Assembly: GCA_022769625.1 (NCBI GenBank)
Contig: JALEJP010000061.1
Span: 36,137-100,136, forward strand
DNA: 64,000 nt
Origin: Lachnospiraceae bacterium
Lineage (GTDB): Bacteria; Bacillota; Clostridia; Lachnospirales; Lachnospiraceae
Direction of reading: 5' to 3'
Shown here: piece by piece, positions 18,847 to 28,415 of the stretch
Position numbering within the stretch: position 1 is the first letter of the stretch
How the letters are laid out: every line of letters begins with the position of its first letter
The notes under the pieces: generated by a model
What the model saw: only the letters and a program-made list of their open reading frames with translations
Told to the model about the DNA's origin: nothing
The model's database searches: none
Program-made: the position numbers and the translations under genes

Positions 18847-20700
18847 ATGAGTCTTAGCTGTACTCAGTCAAGGGCGGTCGCCCACGGAGCGGGTCCCTGC
18901 ATCTGTCTTGCAGGGCCCGGTTCCGGCAAAACCACAGTCATAACAGAGCGAACAAAATATCTGGTACAGGAGAGAAAAATCCCACCCTCGGAGATTCTTG
19001 TGATTACCTTTACAAAAGCTGCGGCCATGGAGATGCGGGAGCGTTTTTTGAATGCCATGAACGGCAGATATACGCCGGTGACGTTCGGCACATTTCATGC
19101 AGTCTTTTTTGGAATCCTGAGAGCAGCCTATCATTATACAGCGGAGAATATCCTGCGGGAGGAGGAAAAGTATGCCATCTTGCGGGAAATCATCGGGCAG
19201 ATGGAGCTGGAGATCGATGATGAGGCAGAATTTCTGGCAGGGATCACAGCAGAGATCAGCAGGATCAAAAACGAACAGATTCCGCTGGAGCATTATTATT
19301 CCGCCAGTTGTTCCGATGAGATTTTCCGGGAAATTTTCCGGACTTATCAGGAAAAAATAAGTCATAAGAGCAAACTGGATTTTGATGATATGCTGGTATA
19401 TACCTGGGAGCTTTTGAGGGAACGTAAGGACATCCGCAGAGGATGGCAGAAACGCTTCCGCTATATCCTCATCGATGAGTTTCAGGATATCAATGCCATT
19501 CAGTACGAGACCATAAAGCTTCTGGCGCAGCCGGAGAATAACCTGTTTATCGTTGGGGATGACGACCAGTCGATTTACCGGTTCCGCGGTGCAAAACCGG
19601 AGATCATGCTGAATTTTCAGAAGGATTTTCCGGATGCGGAAATGATCCAGCTGGAAGAAAACTATCGCTCGACGGAATGTATCATCCTGGGTGCCGGGCG
19701 TGTGATCGCAAACAACAGGGAACGATTTCCGAAAAAAATCCACGGTGTGCGGGGAAAAGGAGAGAAAATCGCAGTCTCTGTTTTTCAGAATCAGCCCCAG
19801 GAAGCAGTGGCTGTGGTGAAAAAGATTCAGGACATGATCGCGGCGGGGAGAGAACCCCAGGAGATCGCAGTGCTGTTTCGTACCAACACAGGTGCAAGAC
19901 TGTATCTGGAAAAGTTTATGGAATACAATATTCCTTTTCGCATGCGGGATGGACTTCCCAATCTTTATGACCACTGGATCGCAAGAGATCTGATCACCTA
20001 TATCCGGATTGCAATGGGCAGCAGGGAGCGAAAGGATTTCCTGCAGATCATCAACCGGCCAAAACGGTATATTGCAAGAGAAGCACTGGAAACGCCTGTG
20101 ATCACCTTTCAGGAGCTGAGAAGGCAATACTGGGAAAAGGACTGGATGCTGGAGCGGATCGACCGCATGGAGTATGACATCAGCTGTCTGGCAAACATGA
20201 AGCCCTTTGCGGCAATCAACTACATACGCCATGCAATGGGGTATGAGAGCTATCTGGAGGAATATGCCGGTTTCCGGCGGATTAAGCCGGAGGAGCTGTA
20301 CGATATCCTGGATGAGCTGCAGGAGGCCGCAAAAAACTTTGACAGCTATGAGGCATGGTTTGCACACATGGAGGAGTACCGGGAGGCTTTGCAGAAGCAG
20401 ACGAAAGAGAAAATACAGGAGGAAAATGCGGTGGTATTTACTACACTGCACAGTGCAAAGGGACTGGAATTTCCCGTTGTATTTCTGGTGGATGCAGTGG
20501 AAGGAAACATGCCTCACAAAAAAGCCGTGACGGAAGCTGACATTCAGGAGGAACGCCGTCTGTTCTATGTGGGGATGACACGGACAAAAGACAAGCTTTA
20601 TCTTTATTATGCGAAAGAGCGGTATGGACAGGAACTGAAATGCTCACGATTTCTGGATGAGCTGCGAGGAGGAAAGGGATCCCAAAAAAGTGTGAGATAA
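18847..20700 (+). CDS. UvrD/PcrA-type superfamily 1 DNA helicase
   Basis: 617 residues with Q-like motif CTQSRAV, Walker A AGPGSGKTT, motif Ia ITFTKAAAMEM, motif II DEFQDINAIQ, motif III GDDDQSIYRFRGA, motif IV region AVLFRTN, motif V TLHSAKGLEFPVVF and motif VI GMTRTKDKLYLYY. It is a 3'-5' translocase for repair or recombination. It is shorter than typical PcrA (about 720-750 residues) and lacks the basic tail, so I give no symbol. It starts three bases after gltX. Confidence 0.9.
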   Translation: MSLSCTQSRAVAHGAGPCICLAGPGSGKTTVITERTKYLVQERKIPPSEILVITFTKAAAMEMRERFLNAMNGRYTPVTFGTFHAVFFGILRAAYHYTAENILREEEKYAILREIIGQMELEIDDEAEFLAGITAEISRIKNEQIPLEHYYSASCSDEIFREIFRTYQEKISHKSKLDFDDMLVYTWELLRERKDIRRGWQKRFRYILIDEFQDINAIQYETIKLLAQPENNLFIVGDDDQSIYRFRGAKPEIMLNFQKDFPDAEMIQLEENYRSTECIILGAGRVIANNRERFPKKIHGVRGKGEKIAVSVFQNQPQEAVAVVKKIQDMIAAGREPQEIAVLFRTNTGARLYLEKFMEYNIPFRMRDGLPNLYDHWIARDLITYIRIAMGSRERKDFLQIINRPKRYIAREALETPVITFQELRRQYWEKDWMLERIDRMEYDISCLANMKPFAAINYIRHAMGYESYLEEYAGFRRIKPEELYDILDELQEAAKNFDSYEAWFAHMEEYREALQKQTKEKIQEENAVVFTTLHSAKGLEFPVVFLVDAVEGNMPHKKAVTEADIQEERRLFYVGMTRTKDKLYLYYAKERYGQELKCSRFLDELRGGKGSQKSVR

Positions 20701-20763
20701 GTCACACCCAAAAGGACGGATTCGTGATAGAATAAAAAGAAAAGCCGGAAAGGAATCAGATTT

Positions 20764-21723
20764 ATGATATGCGAAAATGAGAAAACTGCAGGCAGTGAAA
20801 TACAAAGAGAGATCGAAAGTCTGAAAAAGCAGGGGGTATCGGAAGCGCTGATCCGGGATCTTATACAGTTTCGGGAAAGCTATCCTCTGGATCCTTCTCA
20901 GAAGAACAGGTGTATTCGGCCGCAGATGCCGTTTTTTGGCAGTGAGATTCTGGAAATGGCCATTGCGGGGCTGCTTTCGGGGGAGAACATCCTGCTGTGC
21001 GGCAGCAAGGCAACGGGAAAAAACATACTGGCGGAGAATCTGGCCTGGCTGTTTGGAAGACCGGTCTACAACATCTCCTTTCATGTCAACACGGACAGCA
21101 GTACGCTGATCGGGACAGATACGTTTCAGAACAATGAGGTCCGGCTGCGAAAAGGACCGGTATACCAGTGTGCCGTTTACGGAGGCTTCGGGATTCTGGA
21201 TGAGATCAATATGGCAAAAAACGATGCCGTGTCGGTACTGCATGCCACCCTGGATTACCGCAGGGTCATCGATGTACCGGGTTATGATAAGATTGACCTG
21301 CATAAAGCCGCACGTTTTATCGGCACGATGAACTATGGTTATGCCGGCACGAAAGAACTCAATGAAGCACTGGTCTCCAGATTTCTGGTCATCAATATGC
21401 CGCCTCTTACGGAAGAAACGTTACGAAATATTATTCAGAGCACGTATCCGGATCTGAAAAAATCCGCGCTTGATCAGTTCTGCGGTCTGTTTCTGGATCT
21501 CCAGACAAAGGCTCAGAACAGTGAGATCTCCACAAAGGCGCTGGATCTTCGCGGACTGCTGGCGTCCCTTGGGCTGATGCAGCGTGGACTTACGCCGTTG
21601 AAGGCGATTCATATGGGTGTGACCAATAAAAGCTTTGATCTGTTTGAACGTGAGATGATCGAAGACATTGTGATGACGCGCATTCCGGAATCCTGGACTG
21701 CGGCGGAGGTGTTTGAGCGTTGA
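20764..21723 (+). CDS. MoxR-type AAA+ ATPase
   Basis: 319 residues. A short helical N-terminus is followed by Walker A GSKATGKN, the GTDTFQNNEVRLRKGPVY stretch that matches the MoxR beta-hairpin region, Walker B FGILDEIN and sensor-1 IGTMNYG. MoxR ATPases act as chaperones with a VWA partner, which is the next gene. The reading frames overlap at the stop. Confidence 0.87.
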   Translation: MICENEKTAGSEIQREIESLKKQGVSEALIRDLIQFRESYPLDPSQKNRCIRPQMPFFGSEILEMAIAGLLSGENILLCGSKATGKNILAENLAWLFGRPVYNISFHVNTDSSTLIGTDTFQNNEVRLRKGPVYQCAVYGGFGILDEINMAKNDAVSVLHATLDYRRVIDVPGYDKIDLHKAARFIGTMNYGYAGTKELNEALVSRFLVINMPPLTEETLRNIIQSTYPDLKKSALDQFCGLFLDLQTKAQNSEISTKALDLRGLLASLGLMQRGLTPLKAIHMGVTNKSFDLFEREMIEDIVMTRIPESWTAAEVFER

Positions 21724-21761
21724 GGACAAAAAGAACCGCCAGACAGGAGGAAGTTGCAGGT

Positions 21762-23516
21762 ATGGAAGCGGACAGCTTCGAAATCGAGAACCGCATCCGG
21801 AATCTGATGTGGACCATAAGCGGTGATTATGATCTGGATACGAAGCTGGATGTAGCCTCCTTTCACAAATCAAAATACATCTCCATATACGATGCCATCA
21901 AGCAGGGAGCTTTTTCACGATTTTTTGACAAGGATGCATTTGCGTTGTATCTGGTAAAAAAGGTATACCTTGGGGCAGATGAGATGCAGCTTGTCCAGCT
22001 TGGACAGCTCTGTGTGGAAATGGGATGCCACGGAAAGATTGCACAAGAACGTCCCGGCGTCCCGGATATCAGGCGAAAAGCCTTTGACGCCATACTGGAT
22101 CATGATTTTGACCGTTTGATGCACACTTATGCCGGAAAAATCAAGGCAGCCGTGCTGCGGGAGGCCCTGACCGGAAGTGAACCGGCAGACGGCAGGATCC
22201 TGGAGCCGTTTCGCATGCTGAAAAAGCTGGAGACGGCAGAGTCAACCGATGAGCTGATCGCCACAGCCGATGCTCTTTACAATAAAGTGATCGATCCCAC
22301 GTTCGAAAAGCGTGTGGGAGGACTGGAACGGGTGCTTGCCGTTACCATGTCAGAGCTTTCCGGACATGACTGGAAGGATTTCCTGGAAGAAGAGGCGGCG
22401 GAGGATGCCTGGCGCCGTTATCAACGGCAGCTGGCGGATGCGATGGCGGATCTTTCCGAAAAAGAGCAGACATCCAAAGAGGAAGAAGAGGAGAGAAAGG
22501 GAACCGGTGTGATCTGCCTGGATGAAGAGGCTGTATCGAAGATGAACAGCTACATTGAGCTGAATTACGGAAGAAGCTATCTGAGTCCTTTGGAGCAGGA
22601 GCGCCTGAACCGGAAAATCTGCACGGGAGCACATGCGGACTGTACTCTTTATTTTACGGATGGGATTCTGGCAAACAGAGTGCGGGTCAATGCACAGTCT
22701 GAATATGCCAGAAGAACGCTGGAGATCAACCGGCGTGTGTACCAGCAAAACCGCAGAGTGACAAGACAGAATATTGAGATCCTGACGGATCTGCTGAAAC
22801 GGGCCCTTGTTGCGCGCAAGGAACGGGAGTATGTGATCGGAGAGTTTGGTCAGATTTTGCCAAATCGTCTCTGGAATGTGGGCAGAACAGAGAACAGGCG
22901 GCTGTTTGTGCGGGAAAACAAGAACTATAATAGCGATTTTGTGGTGGAAGTGCTGATCGACGGAAGTGGATCCCAGAGAGCGCGGCAGAGCCAGGTGGCC
23001 CTTCAGGCCTTTATCATAAGCGAAGCACTCTCAAATGTGGAAATTCCGCACCGCATGATGAGTTTTTGTACCTTCTGGGATTATACCGTCATGCGCAGAT
23101 TCCGCGAATATGAGGAAGGGCGCGAGGCAAACAGCCGTATTTTTGAATTTTACGGTTCTTCCAACAACCGGGACGGGCTGGCAGTGCGCGCCGCGGCCTA
23201 TGGCCTGTTGCAGCGCCCGGAGGAAAACAAAATACTGATCGTGCTAAGCGACGGAAGACCGAATGATATTGTGGTCAACCGCCCGAACAGCCGCAATCCC
23301 AGGCCATATTTCGGTGATTATGGTGTGAAGGATACGGCATTTGAGGTGCGCCGCTTAAGAAATGCAGGTGTCGCTGTGCTTGGTGTCTTTGCCGGAGAAG
23401 AGCAGGATCTGCAGGCTGAGCGGAAAATATTCGGGAAAGATTTCGCGTATATCCGGGATATCCGGAACTTTTCCAATGTGGTGGGAAGGTATCTGAGAAA
23501 GCAGCTGGAGGAATGA
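21762..23516 (+). CDS. VWA-domain protein, partner of the MoxR ATPase (CobT/NorD-like layout)
   Basis: 584 residues. A helical N-terminal half and an acidic Glu-rich stretch near 245 precede a C-terminal von Willebrand A domain. Its MIDAS motif is LIDGSGSQ (DxSxS type: D-G-S-G-S), with a later ILIVLSDGRPND supplying the metal-site Asp. The layout resembles CobT and NorD, which work with a MoxR-type ATPase in metal-insertion or maturation complexes. The ATG at 21762 has AGGAGG upstream; an overlapping TTG at 21720 is the alternative. The substrate is unknown. Confidence 0.83.
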   Translation: MEADSFEIENRIRNLMWTISGDYDLDTKLDVASFHKSKYISIYDAIKQGAFSRFFDKDAFALYLVKKVYLGADEMQLVQLGQLCVEMGCHGKIAQERPGVPDIRRKAFDAILDHDFDRLMHTYAGKIKAAVLREALTGSEPADGRILEPFRMLKKLETAESTDELIATADALYNKVIDPTFEKRVGGLERVLAVTMSELSGHDWKDFLEEEAAEDAWRRYQRQLADAMADLSEKEQTSKEEEEERKGTGVICLDEEAVSKMNSYIELNYGRSYLSPLEQERLNRKICTGAHADCTLYFTDGILANRVRVNAQSEYARRTLEINRRVYQQNRRVTRQNIEILTDLLKRALVARKEREYVIGEFGQILPNRLWNVGRTENRRLFVRENKNYNSDFVVEVLIDGSGSQRARQSQVALQAFIISEALSNVEIPHRMMSFCTFWDYTVMRRFREYEEGREANSRIFEFYGSSNNRDGLAVRAAAYGLLQRPEENKILIVLSDGRPNDIVVNRPNSRNPRPYFGDYGVKDTAFEVRRLRNAGVAVLGVFAGEEQDLQAERKIFGKDFAYIRDIRNFSNVVGRYLRKQLEE

Positions 23517-23549
23517 CGGGGAGGCGGAGGTAAAAAAGGCAGCCGGATC

Positions 23550-23736
23550 CTGATCCGACCGGGCAGCCGGATTCCTCTGGATGCGGTGGTGGTGAAAGGG
23601 AAGAGCAGCGTGGATGAGTCCATGTTCACCGATGAGAGCATTCCGGTGGAAAAAAAGTGGGCGATGAGATCATTGTAGGCAGTATGAACGGAAACGGTGC
23701 CATGGAGGCTGAAGTAATCCGAACCGGAAAAGATAC
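23550..23736 (+). pseudogene. Fragment of a copper P1B-type ATPase
   Basis: Two adjacent frames together encode part of the actuator domain of a CopA-type ATPase: IRPGSRIPLDAVVV, VDESMFTDESIPVEKK, then after a shift VGDEIIVGSMNGNGAMEAEVIRTGKDT. The dephosphorylation motif TGES reads TDES. No phosphorylation (DKTGT) or membrane part remains. A frameshift near 23655 and loss of both ends make it non-functional. Confidence 0.85.
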
Positions 23737-23780
23737 AAAAAACAGAGAATATCTTTCTAAGTGGAAAGGGATGTGTTATA

Positions 23781-23968
23781 ATGGACGACAAATGTGAAAC
23801 CTGTTGTGCAAGACACAAGCACCGTGAGGATGCGCAATACCGCAGCCTGATCACGCGGCTGAACCGAATCGAAGGACAGGTGCGCGGTGGCGCAACATGG
23901 TGGAGGATATCCAGAAAGGAAATCTGGAAGTGATGGATGAATTGTGTCTACCATTAAAAAACTTATGA
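23781..23968 (+). pseudogene. Frameshifted CsoR-type copper repressor
   Basis: From ATG 23781 the frame reads like CsoR (MDDKCETCCARHKHR..., SLITRLNRIEGQVRG), with the conserved RLxRIEGQVRG helix. A small indel near 23888 moves the rest (NMVEDIQKGN) into another frame. The sequence ends early, without the remaining Cu-binding Cys/His positions. Confidence 0.85.
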
Positions 23969-23985
23969 AATAGGAGGAAACAGAA

Positions 23986-24069
23986 ATGACAGTGATCAAA
24001 GTAGAGGATATGCATTGTGAGAAATGTGTTGCCAGGGCAAAGGAAATCCTGGATGATCTGGGCTTCTGA
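23986..24069 (+). pseudogene. Truncated heavy-metal-associated (CopZ-like) domain
   Basis: AGGAGGAAACAG precedes ATG 23986. The 27-residue product MTVIKVEDMHCEKCVARAKE... carries the metal-binding MxCxxC motif as MHCEKC but stops after about 40% of the ~68-residue domain. It is short enough to have escaped gene callers and may still be translated. Confidence 0.75.
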
Positions 24070-24083
24070 TCTGTGGTGGCGTC

Positions 24084-25250
24084 ATGGATAAGTTGAGAGC
24101 GGTCACAGAAAAATCAAATGTCGGAAAATTATTAACGGGCGGACTGTACCTGATTTATGGTGCAGCCTGCTGTTTTCTGTATTATCACATGTGTTTGCCG
24201 GAGACGGGAAGGTATCACTCCGATCTTCCGGCGCATATCGAAAGCGGGATGACGGGGAAGAGCTACAGCCTTCTGGAGATTATCTACAAATATGTCTGTG
24301 AAGCAGGAGTGGGAAGCAAGGCGATCCCGATCCTGCTTATGCTGCTTACCCTGGGAACCGTTTTTTTGAGCTTTTGCCTGATAAGGCAGATTTTCCCGGA
24401 AGGGAATCCACTGCTTATGCAGCTTCTTGCTTTTGCAGCCAATCTGGAAATGCCTCTGTATCTGCCGTTTTTGAATTCCCATCAGAACATGGGGCTGCAG
24501 ACAGGCAGCATGTGGCATAACGACACCTATCTGGGTATGCGTCTGTTCGCATTTTTGGTTCTGCTGATTTATTTCAGACATCAGGAGAGCTATCGGGACA
24601 CGTTTCGGGGAAAACAGTGGATTGCTTTCGCAATTGCCCTGTTTCTTGTAAATTTCATGAAACCAAACTTTCTGTTGTGTTTTGCACCTGTCATGGGAAT
24701 TTTGCTTCTGCGCGATCTGATCAAAAGCCGCGGTAAGGAGCTTGGGGCTGTTTTCTGGTTTGGACTTGCCGTGATCCCATCGTTGTCGATTCTGATTTTT
24801 CAGAGTATCCGGCTGTTTGGGGAAGGAACAAACGGAGGCTCCATTGCTTTCTCTTTCGCTTATATACTGAGACTTCGAAGTGAGCATCCGGTCGCATCCA
24901 TCCTGCAGTCTGCGGCATTTCCTCTGGCAGTCCTTGTTTTATGCAGGAAGGAGCTGAAAAAAGACCGGATCTACGGTACATCCTGGCTGATTTGGCTGTT
25001 TGGTTTCCTGGAATTCCTGTTTTTGAACCAGACGGGAGAGTGTATCAACGACGGCAATCTGACCTGGGGATACAGCTTTTGTCTGACCCTGATTTTTGCG
25101 GTTTCGGCTGCAAAGCTCTGCCAGGGATGGAAGAAAAAGCAGATTCCGGCGGCAGGTGTGCTGCTGTGCGGCGGATTGCTTCTGTGGCATCTGGTGTGCG
25201 GCATCTGGTTTTTTGGCGGGCTTCTTTGTGGACTGCCTTATGCAAGATAG
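24084..25250 (+). CDS. Polytopic membrane protein, possible GT-C-like
   Basis: 388 residues with about ten hydrophobic segments. The first is at 16-36 and is followed by a long polar loop with YHSDLPAHIESG. An acidic-His pair in the first outer loop is reminiscent of GT-C polyprenyl-phosphate-dependent glycosyltransferases, but I cannot assign a family. The ATG at 24084 has a poor ribosome binding site. It lies just past the decayed copper genes and 85 bases before an orphan binding protein. Confidence 0.55.
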   Translation: MDKLRAVTEKSNVGKLLTGGLYLIYGAACCFLYYHMCLPETGRYHSDLPAHIESGMTGKSYSLLEIIYKYVCEAGVGSKAIPILLMLLTLGTVFLSFCLIRQIFPEGNPLLMQLLAFAANLEMPLYLPFLNSHQNMGLQTGSMWHNDTYLGMRLFAFLVLLIYFRHQESYRDTFRGKQWIAFAIALFLVNFMKPNFLLCFAPVMGILLLRDLIKSRGKELGAVFWFGLAVIPSLSILIFQSIRLFGEGTNGGSIAFSFAYILRLRSEHPVASILQSAAFPLAVLVLCRKELKKDRIYGTSWLIWLFGFLEFLFLNQTGECINDGNLTWGYSFCLTLIFAVSAAKLCQGWKKKQIPAAGVLLCGGLLLWHLVCGIWFFGGLLCGLPYAR

Positions 25251-25335
25251 CCGATGCAGCACGTGCAAGTTCCGGGGAAAGGACTGCTAGGCATATGATA
25301 CAGTTCGGAAACATCAGACAGAATAAGGAGACAGA

Positions 25336-26520
25336 ATGATAATATTTTTAAAAAGAGCGGGACTTTTCGGCTGTCTGTTGGCGGCGGCACTGTCTGTTGG
25401 CTGTGCGGACAGAAAGAGTCCACAGACGACAGCGGAAAACGGACAGATGGAAGAGGACACAAAGGAAGAACAGGAAAATACCGGTGGAAAGGTTTACTTT
25501 CTGAGCCGTCATCCAGAGCTGCAGAAGCAGTGGGATGGGCTCGCCGCCGCGTTTGAGCAGGAGACGGGAATTTCCGTGAAAATTACAACAGTGGAAGAAG
25601 ACAGCTACGATGCGGTACTGGATGCTGCCATGCAGGATCGGGAGATCCCAACGATGTTTGAGGTTCATACGCTGGAGGAGCTTGAGAAGTGGTCCGGTTT
25701 CTGCCTCAATCTGAAGGAGTCTTCCCTGTATTCGGAGATTGCTGAGGATTCCAGCCGTTTTGCGCGGAACGGGGATGAAATGGCAGGTATCGGATACCTG
25801 GAAGGGGACAGCGGCATCCTGTATAATAAGAAGCTTCTGTCAGAATACTGTGCACTGGATGGCTCGATGATTGCATCGGCCGACGAGATTACCAATTTTG
25901 TGGTGCTGAAGGCTGTGGTGGAAGACATTCAGAACAGGAAGGATGAGCTTGGCATAGAAGGAGCGTTTGCTTCCCAAAGCATGGAAGAGATGCTGGCTGA
26001 CATGTCCGGGCTTCTGAAAAATGGTGCGGATCTGGCCTGTCTGGAATCCTTTTTTGATTTGTACGTCAGCCATTGCGTGAGCAGGGAAGAGGAGATCGGG
26101 ACAAAGACAGGGAAGGACGGGGCAGTGGAATTTGCACTGGGAGAAGCCGTTTTCTATTATGGCGGAACCTGGAGCTATGAAACCATCGGAGGAAATGAGG
26201 TGGTGGATGGCGATTTTGGTATTCTTCCCGTCTATATTGGGCTGGAAGGAGAACAGAATCAGGGGCTCTGTCGTCGGTACCGGAGTTATTTCTGCATCAA
26301 CAAAAGCGCCTCAAAAGAGGACGAAGATGCAGCGCTTCTTTTTCTGAAATGGCTTTACGGGGAGAAGAAAGAGGATCTTGCGGCACTGGAGACGGTGGAA
26401 TGGAGTCCTGTCACGGATGCGGCGGAAGTGTTCCGGGAAAAGCAGGCGGTATTCTGGAAGATGATGGATCTGGAGGATCTGCCTCTGATCCGGGAATACG
26501 CGCAGGACCTTGCACCATAA
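25336..26520 (+). CDS. Extracellular solute-binding lipoprotein (family 1 type)
   Basis: 394 residues. A signal peptide with a lipobox-like ALSVGC (Cys23) precedes a Glu-rich linker and a periplasmic-binding-protein fold of the sugar type (LAAAFEQETGISVKITT, GIGYLEGDSGILYNKKLL, FFDLYVSH). It would hold a ligand, probably a sugar or oligosaccharide, for an ABC importer. No permease or ATPase is adjacent, so it is an orphan binding protein here. AAGGAGACAG precedes the ATG. Confidence 0.8.
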   Translation: MIIFLKRAGLFGCLLAAALSVGCADRKSPQTTAENGQMEEDTKEEQENTGGKVYFLSRHPELQKQWDGLAAAFEQETGISVKITTVEEDSYDAVLDAAMQDREIPTMFEVHTLEELEKWSGFCLNLKESSLYSEIAEDSSRFARNGDEMAGIGYLEGDSGILYNKKLLSEYCALDGSMIASADEITNFVVLKAVVEDIQNRKDELGIEGAFASQSMEEMLADMSGLLKNGADLACLESFFDLYVSHCVSREEEIGTKTGKDGAVEFALGEAVFYYGGTWSYETIGGNEVVDGDFGILPVYIGLEGEQNQGLCRRYRSYFCINKSASKEDEDAALLFLKWLYGEKKEDLAALETVEWSPVTDAAEVFREKQAVFWKMMDLEDLPLIREYAQDLAP

Positions 26521-26527
26521 AAAAAAC

Positions 26528-26556
26528 TTGTAATTACAGGTCAAATGATTTACAAT
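26528..26556 (+). promoter_or_regulatory. Probable promoter of the ecf operon
   Basis: TTGTAA (26528-26533), 17-base spacer and TACAAT (26551-26556), located between the binding-protein stop and ecfA1. Confidence 0.55.
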
Positions 26557-26647
26557 AGGCGCGCAAGCAGATGACAGTGCATAAAAGTGCTGCAGCAGAA
26601 AAGGCAGAGCATGATTGGCTTTGCAGAAAAAGAAAGTATGGTGTGCG

Positions 26648-27493
26648 ATGGGAATAATTGAGGCTGCAAAGCTGGCATTTGAGTATAAAAAGTATGATGA
26701 AAACGGTGAGGTGGAGGAGATGGTCCGCGCCATTGACGGTGTAGACCTGGATGTGAAAAAAGGTGATTTTGTCGCAATCCTGGGACATAACGGATCCGGT
26801 AAATCCACCCTTGCCAAACAGATCAATGCCATCCTTGCCCCCACAGAGGGAACGTTATATGTGGATGGAAAGGATGTGCGCGATGAACAGAACATCTGGG
26901 ATGTGCGGCAGGCAGCCGGCATGGTGTTTCAGAATCCGGATAACCAGATCATCGGTACGGTTGTGGAGGAGGATGTGGGATTCGGCCCGGAAAACATGGG
27001 GATTCCCACAGAGGAGATCTGGGAGCGTGTGGAGGAGAGCTTAAAAAGCGTTGGTATGTGGAAATACCGGAAAAATTCTCCAAACAAGCTGTCAGGAGGC
27101 CAGAAGCAGAGAGTAGCGATTGCCGGTGTGGTTGCCATGCATCCGAAATGTATTGTTCTGGACGAGCCCACGGCGATGCTGGATCCCACCGGGCGAAGGG
27201 AGGTTATCCGCACGATCCGTGCCCTGAATCAGGTGGAAGAGGTGACGGTTCTTCTGATCACGCATTATATGGAGGAAGTGATCTATGCGGATAAGGTGAT
27301 CGTCATGGATGACGGGAAAATAGTGATGCAGGGAACACCGTCTGAAATATTTGCACAGGTGGACAAACTGAAGGAGTACCGGCTGGATGTGCCTCAGGTG
27401 ACTTTGCTGGCACATGAACTGAAAAAGGCAGGTCTTGATCTGCCGGATTGTGTACTCAGTGTGGAGGAATTGGTGAAAGCATTATGTCGATAA
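26648..27493 (+). CDS. ecfA1: ECF transporter ATPase, EcfA1
   Basis: 281 residues. Walker A GHNGSGKSTLAK, Q-loop GMVFQNPDNQIIG, signature LSGGQKQRVAIAG, Walker B CIVLDEPTAML and switch His in LLITHYMEE. It powers uptake of vitamins or metals through exchangeable S components encoded elsewhere. Start ATG 26648 gives the family N-terminus. It overlaps ecfA2 by ten bases. Confidence 0.92.
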   Translation: MGIIEAAKLAFEYKKYDENGEVEEMVRAIDGVDLDVKKGDFVAILGHNGSGKSTLAKQINAILAPTEGTLYVDGKDVRDEQNIWDVRQAAGMVFQNPDNQIIGTVVEEDVGFGPENMGIPTEEIWERVEESLKSVGMWKYRKNSPNKLSGGQKQRVAIAGVVAMHPKCIVLDEPTAMLDPTGRREVIRTIRALNQVEEVTVLLITHYMEEVIYADKVIVMDDGKIVMQGTPSEIFAQVDKLKEYRLDVPQVTLLAHELKKAGLDLPDCVLSVEELVKALCR

Positions 27494-28344
27494 AATTGGA
27501 ACATGTCAGTTATGTATACAGTGAGGGAAATGCTTTTGAAAGAAAAGCACTGGATGATATCAGTCTTGAGATACCGGATGGACAGTTTATCGGGATCATC
27601 GGACATACCGGCTCCGGCAAATCCACACTGATCCAGCATCTGAACGGTCTTTTGAAGGCGACCTCAGGTATCATATCTTATAATGGAGAAAACATTTACC
27701 AGGAAGGATATGACATGCGCGCTTTGCGCAGCAAGGTCGGCCTTGTTTTTCAGTACCCGGAGCATCAGCTCTTTGAGGTGGATGTCTTTTCGGATGTATG
27801 TTTCGGGCCGAAAAACCTGGGGCTTTCCCAGGAAGAAGTCGAAAGCCGTGCGAAAAAAGCACTGTCCCAGGTGGGGATGAGTGAAAAGTACTATAAAAAA
27901 TCACCCTTTGAATTGTCCGGCGGACAGAAACGTCGGGTTGCCATTGCAGGGATCCTGGCCATGCATCCGGATGTGCTGATTCTGGATGAGCCCACAGCTG
28001 GCCTGGATCCAAAGGGGCGGGATGAGATCCTGGATCAGATTGCCTTTCTGCAGAAGGAGCGCAGGATTACCGTGATACTGGTCTCACACAGCATGGAGGA
28101 TGTGGCGAAATATGTGGATCGTATTATCGTGATGAATGACGGGAAAGCAGTCTATGATGACACTCCGAAACAGGTATTTCAGCAGTATCGGGAGCTGGAA
28201 ACCATGGGACTGGCGGCTCCTCAGGTGACTTATGTGGTAAAAGGCCTGGAAGAAAAAGGCTGGGACATTGATACAACTGCCACAACGGTCGAGGAGGCAA
28301 AAGAAGCCATTCTGAAGGCGTGGAAAAAAAGAAAATCCGGTTGA
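27484..28344 (+). CDS. ecfA2: ECF transporter ATPase, EcfA2
   Basis: 286 residues. Walker A GHTGSGKSTLIQ, Q-loop GLVFQYPEHQLFE, signature LSGGQKRRVAIAG, Walker B VLILDEPTAGLD, switch His in LVSHSMED. It pairs with EcfA1 in the energising module. The ATG at 27484 lies inside the end of ecfA1, which suggests translational coupling. Confidence 0.92.
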   Translation: MSIKLEHVSYVYSEGNAFERKALDDISLEIPDGQFIGIIGHTGSGKSTLIQHLNGLLKATSGIISYNGENIYQEGYDMRALRSKVGLVFQYPEHQLFEVDVFSDVCFGPKNLGLSQEEVESRAKKALSQVGMSEKYYKKSPFELSGGQKRRVAIAGILAMHPDVLILDEPTAGLDPKGRDEILDQIAFLQKERRITVILVSHSMEDVAKYVDRIIVMNDGKAVYDDTPKQVFQQYRELETMGLAAPQVTYVVKGLEEKGWDIDTTATTVEEAKEAILKAWKKRKSG

Positions 28345-28415
28345 TTTCTATTGAACAGATGTGAAACCTGGACAGAATGATGAAATTTGGATGCAGGAAA
28401 GTATGAGAGGTAGCT

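Noticed and set aside
18868..20517. Long minus-strand reading frame opposite the helicase gene
   Set aside because: It is the antisense shadow of a gene with all SF1 helicase motifs. Its product has no recognisable domain and it has no ribosome binding site.
24001..24083. Intact CopZ chaperone gene
   Set aside because: The frame stops after 27 residues, well short of the ~68-residue HMA domain.
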